The translations under genes and the position numbers were made by a program. This document shows positions 1 to 12,700 of a stretch of 64,000 nt of DNA, in pieces. Below the pieces are notes generated by a model. It was not told the DNA's origin and ran no database searches. It saw only the letters and a program-made list of their open reading frames with translations. The first letter of the stretch is position 1; each line of letters opens with the position of its first letter. Source of the stretch: Onchocerca volvulus (Eukaryota; Nematoda; Chromadorea; Rhabditida; Onchocercidae). Where the stretch lies: NCBI GenBank assembly GCA_000499405.2, contig HG738140.1, positions 5,818,701-5,882,700 on the forward strand. Reading direction: 5' to 3'.

Positions 1-1053
1 TTTTTTGAATTAATTTTCAATCTGAAATTTCGTTTTTCTTCTATTTTTCAAATTAAAATCAAATATTGCTTTTGAATTGATAGAATTAAATATAAATTTA
101 TTATAGTCTAATCTATCTTAAGGGGTTAATTTGAAAAATTTGTAGCAAATTCTGTTATAGAGATTTTAATTAATTTAAAAAAATTCTCAATTATTGCTAA
201 AAATTTTTGCATTTTTATTTAATTTCAGAATTTTCAAATATTATTGTCGAAAACTAAATTTTCTAAATTTCCGTTATGAAAACAATAGTTTACATAGTTC
301 TACTTTCACTTCTTTTTTTTTTTCATTCCTTTGTTATTTTTTAGCGAAGATTATCTTTCAAAAGAAAAAAAATACTGAATTACAGTATCAATGCTACCGT
401 ATGCGATAGATGTCAAAATTTGCGAATTCTCACTGATTATTCTTTTTATTCCAAATGAAATGTTGCGTTTACATTGGGGTAATATTTTACTCTTCTTTTT
501 CTTCTCACAAATACTAATGTTTTAAAATGGTTCGATTTTGTTAGTGTCATTATGTGCAAATGATATCAAACCTTATTCTTGTTTGGGAAAACTTGCTGAA
601 TAATTCAGGAAATTCTTTTTCTGGATTACTTAAACTTTCAGTGCAAACAATTACCATCTTTTTTTCTATTTTGATAATTCTCGGCTCAAAAAAATAAAAT
701 GTTTGCAGAATTATAAATTTCAATGTTATGTCATATAAAATTTTTGCTTTTTTGAAATATAAGAAAATAAATACGACTTATTAACTGAACAAGTTTTTAT
801 TTTTCATTCACTAAAATTATGAACTGCTTTAATTTTTTTATGAAAAATTACTTCCCAATATTCAAACCAATTACAAGGATCATGATTGGCTGAATGAACG
901 AACCATTCTTGCGGTTAAGAACAAAGACGTTTAAATGCTATTGGATAGGAATTTTGAAAATGGGTGTCCGTTCGTTCAGTGGTCATATCGTTTTCCAACT
1001 GAAAATGCTTATTTTTATTCTAACCTTAAGTTTCATCCTGAATTAACTTTTAG
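1..1053. other. AT-rich sequence, no supported gene
   Basis: The stretch is AT-rich with T and A runs. The short reading frames here have no recognisable protein character. It could contain a 5' exon of the membrane-protein gene whose exons start at 1054: a hydrophobic run after an ATG near 972 lies just before that exon, but an in-frame stop separates the two and no normal intron joins them. Confidence 0.4.
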
Positions 1054-1638
1054 CACGTAAAGGTAATCTTACTGAGACCAGTATCTACTTATCATTCGCT
1101 CTTCTTCTGAATGCACTTACCTTATCACTTTGTGTTTACTGGGCTGTTTTTCAAAATTATGTTCTATACATCGAATTTATCATTATTTGTGTAGAAGCCT
1201 TTTTCGTTATCACTGAAACATTATTTGCCATTGCAGCTATCGCTAATTTTTTGAGGTTTGCCAATTTTTTTTAGTAAATTGGAAAAGAAAAAGTAAATTA
1301 GGATTTTATTAAGATTAAGATTTGAAAAAAAGAAATTGAGAAATTAAGATTAAGATTTTAGATTTCAAAAAATAGATAATTGTTTGTTGAAGATTAAATG
1401 ATTGAAAGGGATTCTGTGAAATATTTTCACTTTCTCGAAGAATCATATCTCACAAAATTTATTTATCTATCTACCTGTTTGTTAGTAATTATATCAGTTA
1501 CTTATCACAAATAATGAAATTTAAAGATGCTCAATTCCATTTCAAAAGCTTTAAGTTTTTTGCAGTCAAGTTGGTGGAAAGTTGGAAAATATACTCAAAG
1601 TAGAGCCGAAATTAAAGAAATTCATTTTGATTTTCTAA
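1054..1638 (+). CDS. Two 3' exons of an unrecognised multi-span membrane protein
   Basis: Exon 1054-1255 follows a TTTTAG acceptor and ends at a GTTTGC donor. Exon 1566-1638 follows a TTTTGCAG acceptor and ends in TAA. The phases fit: the first exon leaves AG and the second supplies T, giving a serine. The 202-base exon is open throughout and encodes two strongly hydrophobic segments, one starting TSIYLSFALLLNALTLSL and one starting YVLYIEFIIICVEAFFVIT, separated by a few residues. The tail is short and lysine-rich (GGKLENILKVEPKLKK). I do not recognise the family; small four-span proteins such as LAPTM or MARVEL types are possible but not shown. The start codon and upstream exons were not found, so this may be the C-terminal half of a gene or a decaying copy. 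Confidence 0.42.
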
Positions 1639-3806
1639 GTTATTAAGCGTTTTTAATGTTATTGTTTAGTGACATCATTTAAATTTCGAATTCTATTTAG
1701 AAAAATTTCGAACATTTCAACTTATTTTTCTCATTAAAAGTTTTTTCGTTTTTCAATTTAAGGCATAAAGCAAAGAAACTTACTATTAAATGAAATTTTC
1801 AATTATTAGCTAAATGATGTATCAAAGCATTAATTATTAAGTATTAATATTAAGTATTAATTAAGTATCAAATTATGATTAAGTATTAGTTATCATTAAA
1901 TATTAATTCATTAATCATGTTAAAATATTAATTATGATTGAAACAAAAAAGTTTTTTTTTTTTAATATATCAATGAAATATTTTCAGATCTACCAACATT
2001 TAATGGCATAGAAACTTCATGAAACTTGAAAACTTTCCGACTTCAAACTTCTCGAAAAATCTCAAACGATATGTCTGAACTGTTTTATTTCTAACATTTT
2101 GCAGGAAGAATTAAAAGAAGACTTTCTATTATTTTAATCGATTTGGCCTTTTTAATAAAAGTTTGATAAAGTTTGTTTGAATAATCGAATTTCATTCCGT
2201 TTATTTTAAAATACAATTCATATATGTAGTCTTTCTTTATAACCCATTTGAAGACAGCTAAAACGTATTCCTTCCGAATACTGCGAAATTATTTCATGAA
2301 TGAAAACATTTCAAATATGATGAATCATTCAGTAATTAAGAAATGCTAAAATCTTAATTAAGAAAATTAAGAAATACTTTGCGAATGATATCAGCTAATA
2401 ATTATTCAAGTTATTGCTAATCGGACAATATGAACTTCAGTTCAGTACATCTATTTGTCAATAGAAAGACTACTTGATTTATCATTTGCGACATTCGAAC
2501 ATTATATTTAGCTTTTATCTTTCAGTGCTGTGATAAAGAAGCTGATAATAATGTACGGGAAAAGTCTTGCAATATAAAAATTTTTTCCATTTATGCTTTA
2601 AAAAAAAGTAAATAAAACAAAAATTTTTGTTTCAAGCCGATACACATAATGAAAAAAGCAAATTTCTAAATGAAAATTCTTTTTCTTCTTTTTTTTTTTT
2701 TGATTTGGAAAATTTTCAAGTATAAATAAGATTTATCAATTTTGAATTCTTTTGAAATGTAAATTTCATATAGATTTACAATTTATTGAATATTTGGAAG
2801 TATTATAAATTTCTTGTATCATATCGTATGTTATAAATATTAATGGATATTTCTTGACTTTCAGTTGAATTTTTTCCATCAATAAAATTCGATTCTTTTT
2901 TTTCTTTTTAATGAAAAGGCGATTTTAATATCTTTTGAATTGAATGCAAAATTTTGATTTTAAAAAAAAATTGAAGTTATCACGTTGTCTCTCGAAATAA
3001 ATGGAATATGTGAAAGTTTAAAAGTTAGAAAATGTCAAAATGAAAGCATAAATTGTTTAAATTATCAGATCTTTTATTTGTATAAAGAATTTCCTCGCTT
3101 CTTTGTTACCATTATTAGATAAATAAATCAAGGAATAATGATAATTAAAAAAAAAATGTATTAAATTTGAGTTAAGAAATGCCAAAAATCATGATTGAAG
3201 GAAAACTGACGAAGCATTTGGTGATGAAAATATAAATGGCAGTGGAAAATCGAAAAGAAATTTTATAGAATATCACAATTTGATGATTTCAACAAATCAA
3301 AAACATTCCGATGACATTTTTCGACTCACAGAAGAAATTATTGCTGAAGTGACAATAATGGAAATGAGTGAAAATTCAAGTTTTAGCAATATTTTCAATA
3401 AAACACACTATATATTGATAGCTGATTACAAACAGTCACAAACTTATTTGATTTTTTGGATTTTTCGGATTTTGCTTCTTCAATTTTTTGAATTTCTCGA
3501 ACTTCATTCTCTTGCTTTCCAGAATTTTCCAAACTTCATTTATTCATTTACTGTAGTCAAACTTCAATAAATGAGATTGAAGAATCGAATTATTGACTTG
3601 ATGGTGAGTTTAAATCAGGTTTCCTGTCGCAATAGTACCATCAAAACTAATTTTCGAAAAAAAAAAAAAAAAGCAGTTTTTCTTTTTTTTCTCTGACGAT
3701 AGAGGTAATTGTTGAGGGATGACATTCTTCCTCTATTTTCCATCCGAATTGATAGATTTTGATTTATATTTTTTCCCAGACAATAGTAAAAATTGATTCA
3801 TAGAAG
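1639..3806. other. AT-rich intergenic sequence
   Basis: No coding exon could be supported. A 96-codon frame at 3280-3570 has low-complexity, Phe-rich composition in its second half and no matching splice context, so it is not annotated. A degenerate ATTAAGTATTAATT-type repeat is at 1835-1935, and A/T homopolymers occur throughout. The promoter of the channel gene that starts at 3807 should lie at the right end. Confidence 0.45.
1835..1935. repeat. Degenerate TTAAGTATTAAT tandem repeat
   Basis: The words TTAAGTATTAAT, TTAAGTATCAAAT and TAAATATTAAT recur about every 13 to 20 bases for roughly 100 bases. It is simple AT-rich sequence without apparent function. Confidence 0.6.
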
Positions 3807-6800
3807 ATGTTGCTAATGCTATGGACATCGCTTCTGTATGCTGCTGATGGGTAAGATCGAAATCATTTTATCATAAATTTTAATTTGAATTTAAAAACTG
3901 CATCAATATATTTCAAATTGTAATTAAGATTTTGATTATTATAGCAAACTTTTAACGAAACTTCATGAACTATAAAAGCTTATACATTCACGATTGTAAG
4001 TTTTAACTAATAAAATGCGATTAAAAAATAGGTATTAAATGAAGTTTCATGTAAAAATTAAGTTCAAAATTCGAAATTAAAATATTTTAGTGAATTTCAA
4101 AATGGAAATTTTGAAATTCGCGAATAAGATATTTCAATGAATTTTCCAAACTTACAATTTATCATTTGCAAGAATATCCGGATCAAAAATTTTCTTATCA
4201 CTAAGATTATTTTCTATTTTGAAAATCGCCAGATTAACGATGGAAGAGCATGCCGAATTGGCTCGTAAATACAAGTATTATTATGCATCAGTTAGACCAC
4301 AGGAACGAAGCAATCGTATCATCAGTGATAATGCGACATATTTCGCTCTCAATTGCGATCTTAAAATTATTTCAACTAAACCTTATCATGTAATATATTT
4401 TTTGAAAATTTTCGAAATTATTAAAAAAATTGAATGCAAAGATGAATAATAATACATATTACACAATTTTTGTATTAGATTAGACTCAAATTGCATTTAT
4501 CGATTTTTATTTTTGAAATTCGAATAAAAAATAATTCAATAATTGAACAAATGACGAAGAAATATTTGATAATAAAATAAATAAGAGGAAAAGAAATCGT
4601 TATTTCAGTCCTTTTTTTTTTCATTTTTAAAACTACATTCTAATTTTTTATAGAACAAAGTTCATATGGAATTAATGTTTGATGTAACATTTACTGATGA
4701 ACGACTTATCATTCGTGGATTGAGAAATCGATTCCGGATACCACCGGAATATTATCCATGGCTTCCGGAAATTATAGCCCGACCCTATGTTCCGGTTAAT
4801 GTTGCTGTCTATTTGGATCCGTTAATTGGCATCGTCGACGTATTTTACCAGTTTGTGATTTATTTTTAATTGATGGTATGAAATTAAAAAAAAAAAAAAA
4901 AAAAAGAAAATCGCAATGAATAATTTCGTGTAAAAATAAAATGGAAATTGAGTATTTATCAGTTCCGAATGAATGCCTTTTTATATTTTTGCAAACGAAT
5001 CATTTCTCTGTCAAATATTCAAATTATCAGAATTAATGAACAAATGGTCAAAATTATCAGAATCAGTTAATGATCAAATGGTCAAAATTATCAGAATCAG
5101 TTAATGATCAAATGATCAAAATTATCAGAATCAGTCAATTTTTTGGCAAAAATGTGTCATCTGACACTCTTAGCGTCAAATTTGACATTTCTCTTGTCAT
5201 TTATTTTGACAAATATTTCAGATACTCCGTAGAGCTTCTCTGTTCATCCGAAATTTGGCGACATCCTTTCGAACTATTTCAGTGTGAATTTGTTATATCA
5301 AATATTGGAGGTCCTCAGTTGGTCATTTTAGAAACAATAGAAATCAAAAAAATTCGGATATTCTATTTTAGAAGAGGAAAACAATGGACTATGGCAAATT
5401 TGATTGTTTTTTCTCTCATTTTTCCAAATTTTTTCAACTTTTTTCCTTTTTTTTTTTTCAGATGAGCGTATTTTTCTGCGCGATTTCCAAGATTTGCGTA
5501 GTGCAGAAGAAATTTCAAAAGTTTCGGTCAATGTTGGCAAGTTTTGAAAGTCAAATTAAGCAGCATAGACTTTTCATGAAAAATATTCATTAACTTAATT
5601 GATGCAAAAAAAAATGATACAATTAATTATTGTCAATTAAATCTTTGATTTTTGAAATTAAAAAAATTCATATTGAACTGGCCCTTCCTATCATACAGAT
5701 TGAAAACTATTTTTCAATATTTGTTCAAAAATTGAATTCATTACATGCATTTATGATCGAATCTTTGAGAAGTCAGTAAGCTTGAAGAATCAAGAAAACT
5801 AAATTATCTTTTCGATGGAAAAATCGGCATTTTCAGTTAAATTTCTCACTTAATGCAAATATTTCTGCAAATGATTCGAAATTTTAGAAATATTCAAAGA
5901 AATAAAAATTATTGCAAGCTATCCAGAATTATGGTTTTCATCTCTTGTTGCTTATATATTACCTTCTACGATCATTTTTTGTGTTGTCATTTTTGCGCAA
6001 TGTAGACGTCGTAAAATTCACGCAGTAGTTACGATATCTGGCTTGATGTGTATCATTTTTATGGTAATTTAGCTGAATGATTTTTTATGAAGAAGAATAA
6101 ATAATGTATGGATATTGAAAGTAATAAGAATTAGCATAGCGAAGAAATTAAATTCAAAATTTGATAAATTACGCAAAAAATTACGCTAAATAGATGCCGC
6201 GAAAATTTCTCAGACCAAAATTTCTTCGATGAATTTTCATTTTAGTTCTCAGTTATTCAATACTTTTGCTCGATTTAATAAATACTTTTAAGACACATTT
6301 CTATTGGAAAAAAAAATTTTTTTAAATAAAATGGAAATAAAATTTTCCATTTAATTCAATTCTAATAATTTCAAATTCAATTTCATTTTTTTTAGCAATC
6401 ATCACGTAAAATGGAAAGTATTTTAACGTTAGAAGATTTATGGTTATGCGTTACTTTTTTGCATATTATTTGTATTCTATTGATCGATTTAATGATACCA
6501 ACATATCGTACGCAATATGTTGATATTAGCAATGGCCAATTTATTCATAATATTCCGACTAGTAAGTTTTTATTAATTTATTCATAACATTCCGACTAGT
6601 AAGTTTTTATTGATTTAGAATTTTCAAATTTATTTAAATTTTTCTAAAACACAATTTACGAATATCGCAAATTATGCAAAATGATATTACAGAAGTTAAA
6701 AAAAAAAACTAAAATTTCGTGTTTTAGATGTGGATATTGTCAAAAAATTGCCGTTAACAAGACGGCAAACAACTTTACCTCATACATCGACACGAAAACA

Positions 6801-6954
6801 AATAACAATCATAGCATTTGGACTACGAAAACGGCTATCTTTGGCAATTATCACATTCTGTTATTTCATTTTTGTCGTTGCTTATTTCACATTTGCACTT
6901 TATTTAATTCTCAAAGATGGAAACTTCTTCCGATGGTTTTTAAGTCAACTTTAA
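3807..6954 (+). CDS. Cys-loop ligand-gated ion channel subunit, divergent nematode type
   Basis: Eight exons fit in phase: 3807-3850, 4233-4389, 4654-4850, 5222-5310, 5462-5497, 5888-6063, 6396-6561 and 6728-6954, giving about 363 residues. The ATG opens a short signal peptide (MLLMLWTSLLYA). The extracellular domain has the signature Cys-loop, CSSEIWRHPFELFQC, with exactly 13 residues between cysteines (about 140 to 154). M1 (YPELWFSSLVAYILPST) is near 187-212, M2 near 218-232, M3 near 244-262, and M4 lies in the last exon near the C-terminus. The M3-M4 loop is short and basic. Such subunits form pentameric neurotransmitter-gated channels at the plasma membrane. M2 carries no clear PAR anion-channel motif and no standard cation filter, so ligand and ion selectivity cannot be called. 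Exons 4 and 5 use weak donors and are the least certain part. The gene is tail to tail with EMG1. Confidence 0.75.
5020..5133. repeat. 34-bp tandem repeat in a channel-gene intron
   Basis: The unit, beginning CAAAATTATCAGAATCAGTT, occurs about 3.5 times in direct orientation with a few substitutions. It lies inside the intron before the Cys-loop exon, so it does not affect the protein. Confidence 0.85.
6535..6611. repeat. Direct duplication spanning an exon end and its 5' splice site
   Basis: A segment of about 36 bases ending TTCCGACTAGTAAGTTTTTA is present twice back to back. The first copy contains the end of the M3 exon and its GTAAGT donor at 6562. The second copy, with one substitution (AACATTCC for AATATTCC), sits in the intron and repeats the same donor. 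Confidence 0.85.
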
Positions 6955-7970
6955 TGTATAAATTTGCTTTGGAAATTCAAAGATAGCAAGTTCAGCATTA
7001 GAAAAGGAAATCAATTATTATCATTCTTTAAAAATATCATCTTTATTACATCCAAATTAACATTAGAAATAAGCATGCGCATATTACACAACAATAATAA
7101 ATAATAATTCAGTCAATTTTCTTTCTTCATACAATAGCTATTTGTTAATTTGATATTCGCTTGTCGAATGAAGAATAAGCGTTAGATCATCTTCACTCAT
7201 TCAACCAGAAAGGAAAAATTAATTTTACTTTAATTGTAAAATTTCTCCGTGAAAAAAAAAAAAAAAGTATATGTCCAAAGGAAGGGGCATTTTTGTCTTG
7301 CGATTTCGTGTGCAAAAATCGGAAATACACAATATGTAAAAGTAATGTAATTTCTAACTAATATTATGAAGCAGTGCATTTCCATTTTCAACAAACACGA
7401 ATTCTTCATTGTAATTCTATCAATAGAATTTCCCCAAGCTTCCTAACAGTAAATCGATGATACTTTTATTATTTAATATGTAGAACAATAATTTGCGGTT
7501 TTTCTTTTTTAATATGTAGTAGAATAATTTATCTTTTATCAAATTCATCGATAAATTGTACTTCACCGACATTTAAACAATGAAATCGAACAACGAACAA
7601 CAAATAAACAAACGAACAATCAAAATAAACAAAAATATTTGAACCATTCTTGAATTTTCAGGAGACTTCAAGAACAATTTAATAGCAATGCACAAAAACA
7701 TATTTCTTATCTAGTGATTTTAGAAGAAATTTTCACAAAAAAGTAAATTCACGGAAAAAATTTCATTATTTGCAAATTCGATCAAACTGTGTAAATCAGA
7801 TTCTCATATTTCTTCAGAAATTGAATGAAGAAGTGAAAATTATCAGAATTACAGAGAAATCGAAGAACTAACATTCTTATCATACTTGCAGTTTTTACAA
7901 ATCTAAAATAAAAAGATAAACTGGAATTCCCTGAAAAGAATTTTAGCAAAGTTATTTGTCAGCAGTCCTA
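6955..7970. other. Convergent intergenic region between channel gene and EMG1
   Basis: The stretch holds the 3' flanks of two genes that point toward each other. It is AT-rich with an A run near 7252-7267. No further exon could be supported. Confidence 0.5.
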
Positions 7971-9783
7971 TTATTGGTTCTCTTCTTCAACTTTCCATAC
8001 TTCTTCGAAACCAGATGTCAGTTTAGAACACGTTAACGCAGCGCTCAAAGGAAAATTGCTTAATTTCACCTCTTCCTCAGTATAATCCACAGTAGCCTAT
8101 AAACAGCTTTCTAAATATTGATATGTTCTGGACAATTTCATTTAATACAAATTTATTATAAATTATTTGACTAATAATTTACGTGGTATGAACAACAAAA
8201 AAAGAAAAAAAAATGATGTCAGACAGGAAGTTAATTCTGATTTCGACTAAAAAGAATTGCTATTAAGAGATAAAAAAAAAAAAAAAAAAAAAAAATAAAT
8301 AAAAATAAAAATAAATTTGCTCACCTTTCCTTTCGCAAACCCACCAATGACGACTGCGATGGGCTTATTACCAGCGCTTTCGGCAAACTGCCTACAACTC
8401 ATATATTCTGGTGCTTGAAATGATGTTAATACTTTCCGACAACCAGTAGGCAAATGGATGCTTACTGGATTTCTAATCACTTTCAGCAATTTTATTGAAC
8501 TATCGGCTGCACGTATCGATAATTTATGTAATAACTGCACTAAAACAACATTTAATTATTTGGTGCCCACTTGATAAATTAATCGAAGAAGAAAAACAGT
8601 AAATAAATATTTATTTTGAGCACAAATTAAAAACTACGAAATTAAAGCAAAACGCAGTTTCAAGAAAACAATTCAAAAAACTCGTAGCCATATTTTATAC
8701 AAGAATCTATGGAAACAAAACATCACAAGACATGGATTTGACTAATAATTGCTGATAATGCAAGTATGAAAAACGAACCCATCAAACCACAGAATCGATC
8801 GAATGTCCTTGGGATGCGAGTCTGGGGATTCACTTCGATCAGTATGTTATTGACAGTATGTATATAAATTTGCAATAAATCCGCTCGATTTAACGGACTA
8901 TCAAGAAGCATCAGAAGACACTGCAAGCAATAAATTAGAAATTGTGAAAGTAAAATCATTCAGACAGGTAAATATTTCGAACAAAGTATGCGAGATAAAA
9001 CAACAGTTGATCAGCAACGCTATGGATAAGAGTTGTTAAATATCAAATGCTTTTAACTGTTGAACGTTTTTTGATAATTTTATTTCTTTAACATTTTAAT
9101 ATGATATTTCGAATATGAAGGATACATTAATAACCGTATAAAGTAGAAGTACTAACTAAAAAAGTGCATCGATACAGCTGTAGTCAGATTTTGATTCATT
9201 ATTAATATTATGATGCATGCAAACAAAAGATTTAGCATGAATATAATAAATGAGCAAAAATCATCTAACATATCAAATAAAAAAAAAAAAAAGAAGGAAG
9301 ATTTATTTTTAAAATTAAAAAAATACCTACCTGATGTAGAATATCTGGTCGAAAATCAGCGGGATCTCTTTTCTGGTTTCGAATGAAGTTGGCATGTCTG
9401 TCACTAGAAAGAATCACATACTCTTTGCCCACCTGCAAAAATATGATCGGAATAGAATAACTGTTGTCGCTAATGAAATTAAACTATTTAACTATATTAA
9501 TTACTAAGTGCTTCTTCCGACTGGAAAACTCAAATCCAAGAAAGACTATATAGTTGTTATCTTATATGATGTATAATTAATAACATTTAATTTAAACTTG
9601 ATTAGTGATTCACTCTAATGATTCCATTGGAAGGAAAGAACTATATATGTATAATTGAAAATGTGTAACCTTTGCACTTTCTAAGGAGCATTTTTCGATA
9701 ATAACAATAAGCAGTTTCTTGTTCTCTCGTTCAACTTCTTCATCACTGGTTTTAGTACGTTTGACTACCGGTCCTTCAGGCAT
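7971..9783 (-). CDS. EMG1: EMG1/NEP1, 18S rRNA pseudouridine N1-methyltransferase
   Basis: Five exons on the minus strand join in phase: 9783-9670, 9432-9331, 8920-8779, 8539-8325 and 8096-7971. The product is 232 residues, close to the 244 of the human protein. EMG1 is a SPOUT-fold methyltransferase that modifies a pseudouridine in 18S rRNA and is needed for small-subunit assembly in the nucleolus. Diagnostic blocks are [84 protein letters not shown] and, in the last exon, [15 protein letters not shown]. The start [11 protein letters not shown] is the first ATG in the first exon; the acidic and basic N-terminus is poorly conserved, as expected. All splice sites are GT-AG. No frameshift or missing block was seen. 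Confidence 0.95.
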
Positions 9784-12700
9784 TTATTAGCTTCGGAAAA
9801 AAAATCATGTAGTGTACGGACTAATTGCGTAAATATATATGGAAATTTACATAAATGCTTAAAAGAATGGAATACTTTAAACAGCAGCTTTATGCAAAAG
9901 ATAGAATGCAGTCATTCATTCTTTAAAAGAAGGATTTTTAAAGATAAAATGAATTCCTTTTAAAGATAAAATGTAATCATTAATCATCAGCAAAGTGAAG
10001 AAACTAGTACAATATATAAAATTTCTTCAAATTTCAAACGCAACTCTCAATCTTCATCAAATATACAAAAACTGAATTCATTTGAAAAAGCCAGCACTAA
10101 AACGATCAAAAATAACATGTCAAAAAGTAAATTCGATACGACAAATACGAGAAGGAGAGGTATCTACCCTCGAAAATAGCGTAATCTTGGCATCCTGAAT
10201 AAGCTCGGTATTAGTTTATAAAAATTAGAAACAGTGAAGGAGAAATTACTGCAATCCGATGCATATCCTCGCATATGAATAAAAAGAAAATGGTTTTTTT
10301 GGAGAGTAATGAATAATTCATAAAATTTGCAAAAATTTGCGATTAATTAGACCTTTTTTTTTACACTGAATTAAAAGAAAAGAACAGGAGACAATATCTT
10401 GCATAATAAATATATCATGATATTCTAATCCAAATGCGTACCTCTTCGTGTCATCTTCTTTCACTCCGTTCAATCACTATTAAAAACACACTATCTCATG
10501 AATAAAAATGCTTTTGAAGCGTTTTTTTTTTTTTCAAAAAGTTCAATCAATCACAAATTAAAAGTAGAAAACTATAGGAGATAACTAAGGTGAATGTAGA
10601 TAAGATTTGAAATAATAAAATGCAAATTTCAAGATGGATGTATTACGGAATGTTTGTCTTGAGCTAAATTATTCAAAGATAGTTGTTATCGAATGCTTCA
10701 TGCATATTTAATAATTTTCAGCTAAATTAAACATATCTCGTACAGCAGTGTATCGATGTATAAGAAATTCCGGATACAGATTACGTTTACGTCATATAGC
10801 AAAATGTCTAGATTACGCGTAAGTTCCTAGCAGAATATCTAAGCTACACGTACGCTATACAACAAACGTTTTGTCGCAAATAAACTACATCTGCCGCCTA
10901 CTGACCGAATTATAAACCACGTTTAGCGATCTGTGACGAAATCCTAGAGCGACCGGCACTTTTGCGAAACTTTCTTCTCACGACACTTTGGCTGCAACAT
11001 TCAGTATGCTTGCAGGTTTCCGCGCGAAATTTTAAATTGCTATTTTGATTGAATTGGCATGAGTAGAAGTGGTAAAAATGATACCATTTATCAAGCAACT
11101 TGACGTATATAAACTAAGTGCACGTCATGTAGTAGGATGTTCAAGTTACACGTACCTCGATTAACAATATTTGAGTTATACGTATCTTATTTAGCAGTAT
11201 TTAAATCACATGTACTCGTTTAGTAGTATCTAAGTCGCGCACCACGTTTTAGCAATATCCAAGCTACACGTTACACGTACCTCTTTTAGCAATATCTAAA
11301 CTTCACGTAACTCGTTTAGCAATATCAAAGTTACATATATGTTATTTAGTAATATCTGAATTACATATATCATACCATTTATCATTTATTAAATGCTGTA
11401 ACTGATTATTGAATTGGATTGCTTGCAATGATTGCATAAACTGCATGCAAATAACAAAACTTATGCAAACGTAAAATAAAAAAAAAAAAAAAAGAAAATG
11501 CATGCCATGAAATATTCAGCTTGAAAAGTGTCAATAAGTCTGACATGTTTCCATGTTAAATAATATGTTATTATATATTGTTAGGTATATTAAGCGTAAG
11601 TCTTCTTCCATACTTTACTTACGTTACGATGCATTTTAAGTTACTGCAAGATATCGTTGTTCTGTGCTTAGCGATTAGCAAACAATCAGTGAAATGAACG
11701 ATGTTTTGCATAGTGAACGATAGAGAATTAATGATATGAGATGAGTTGAAGTAAAAAAGTGCTATAGAAATGACGTTTACGCTTAATTGATCCGCAGATT
11801 TACGCTCAATTAGTTCGCACGTTTATGCTTATCGGTTCGCATATTTACGTTCATTAGTTCGCAGATCTTCTCTTCCTCTCCCATTTTATTATATGAAATT
11901 GCGGAGGCTATAGAAGTCAAGAACAATTCGATGCAAGTGACAGAAAGATTTGTGACTAAATGACATTGATATGTCACTGTTAACCGATGACTCATCAATT
12001 ACTGAATTTCGTTATGGTTTGTTTTTATTCAACCTTTCGTCGAATCTGCTCTACCCGAATGTCTCAGATGCTGTCCTTCAAGTTCTATGATTTTTTAATT
12101 TATTTAACAACCGTATTCCTTATGTCGCTGAAAGAAGCGAGAAAGATCATACAAAAGTGATTTCTTTGTTTTAAAAGAAGCAAATTGTAACCGTTGATGG
12201 TTGCAAGAAATTTATCTCTTTGTTTCAAATTAAATGGCTTAGTTTTATGGCTTTGTTGAGTTGCTTAAGCTTGTTTTATGATTGTGTTAAACGCCTTAAC
12301 CTTTGTTTCATTCTGTTGTAAATTATAAGCGCTAACAAAGAAAAGAAATTTTGTCGCCGATCTTCTTAATCGTGACACCTCAAATCGGGTCATTACTCTA
12401 TCATACAGTATCTCTTCCATCCATTTCGTAATTTGTTTTGCAATGATTAGGAAACGATTAAGTGCTGTTACATTAGAAGCGTGTAAATTTTTGCCAGAAA
12501 TTACACGTACCACGTAAAATATGAATTGTTCTACAACATACATTTAATGATTATTATAGTTTTGCAAAAATAACATTCTGTACGGATTAAACGGCATTGA
12601 CGCAATTTTCCGTCATTTTACGTTGCTTATCTCATTAAGATTCGATTTATTGCTAAAATATCATCTGTTTTTATCTATCCGATCGAATGTTTATTTATTT

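Noticed and set aside
3280..3570. 96-codon plus-strand frame upstream of the channel gene
   Set aside because: The second half is Phe/Leu-rich AT-driven sequence and it lacks a donor that would join it to the receptor exons; the receptor already has its own signal peptide.
10140..10460. Two minus-strand exon-like pieces (ATGACACGAAGAG, then a 37-base piece) with matching phase
   Set aside because: They cannot be joined in frame to the EMG1 start and give only about 13 residues; no family could be recognised.
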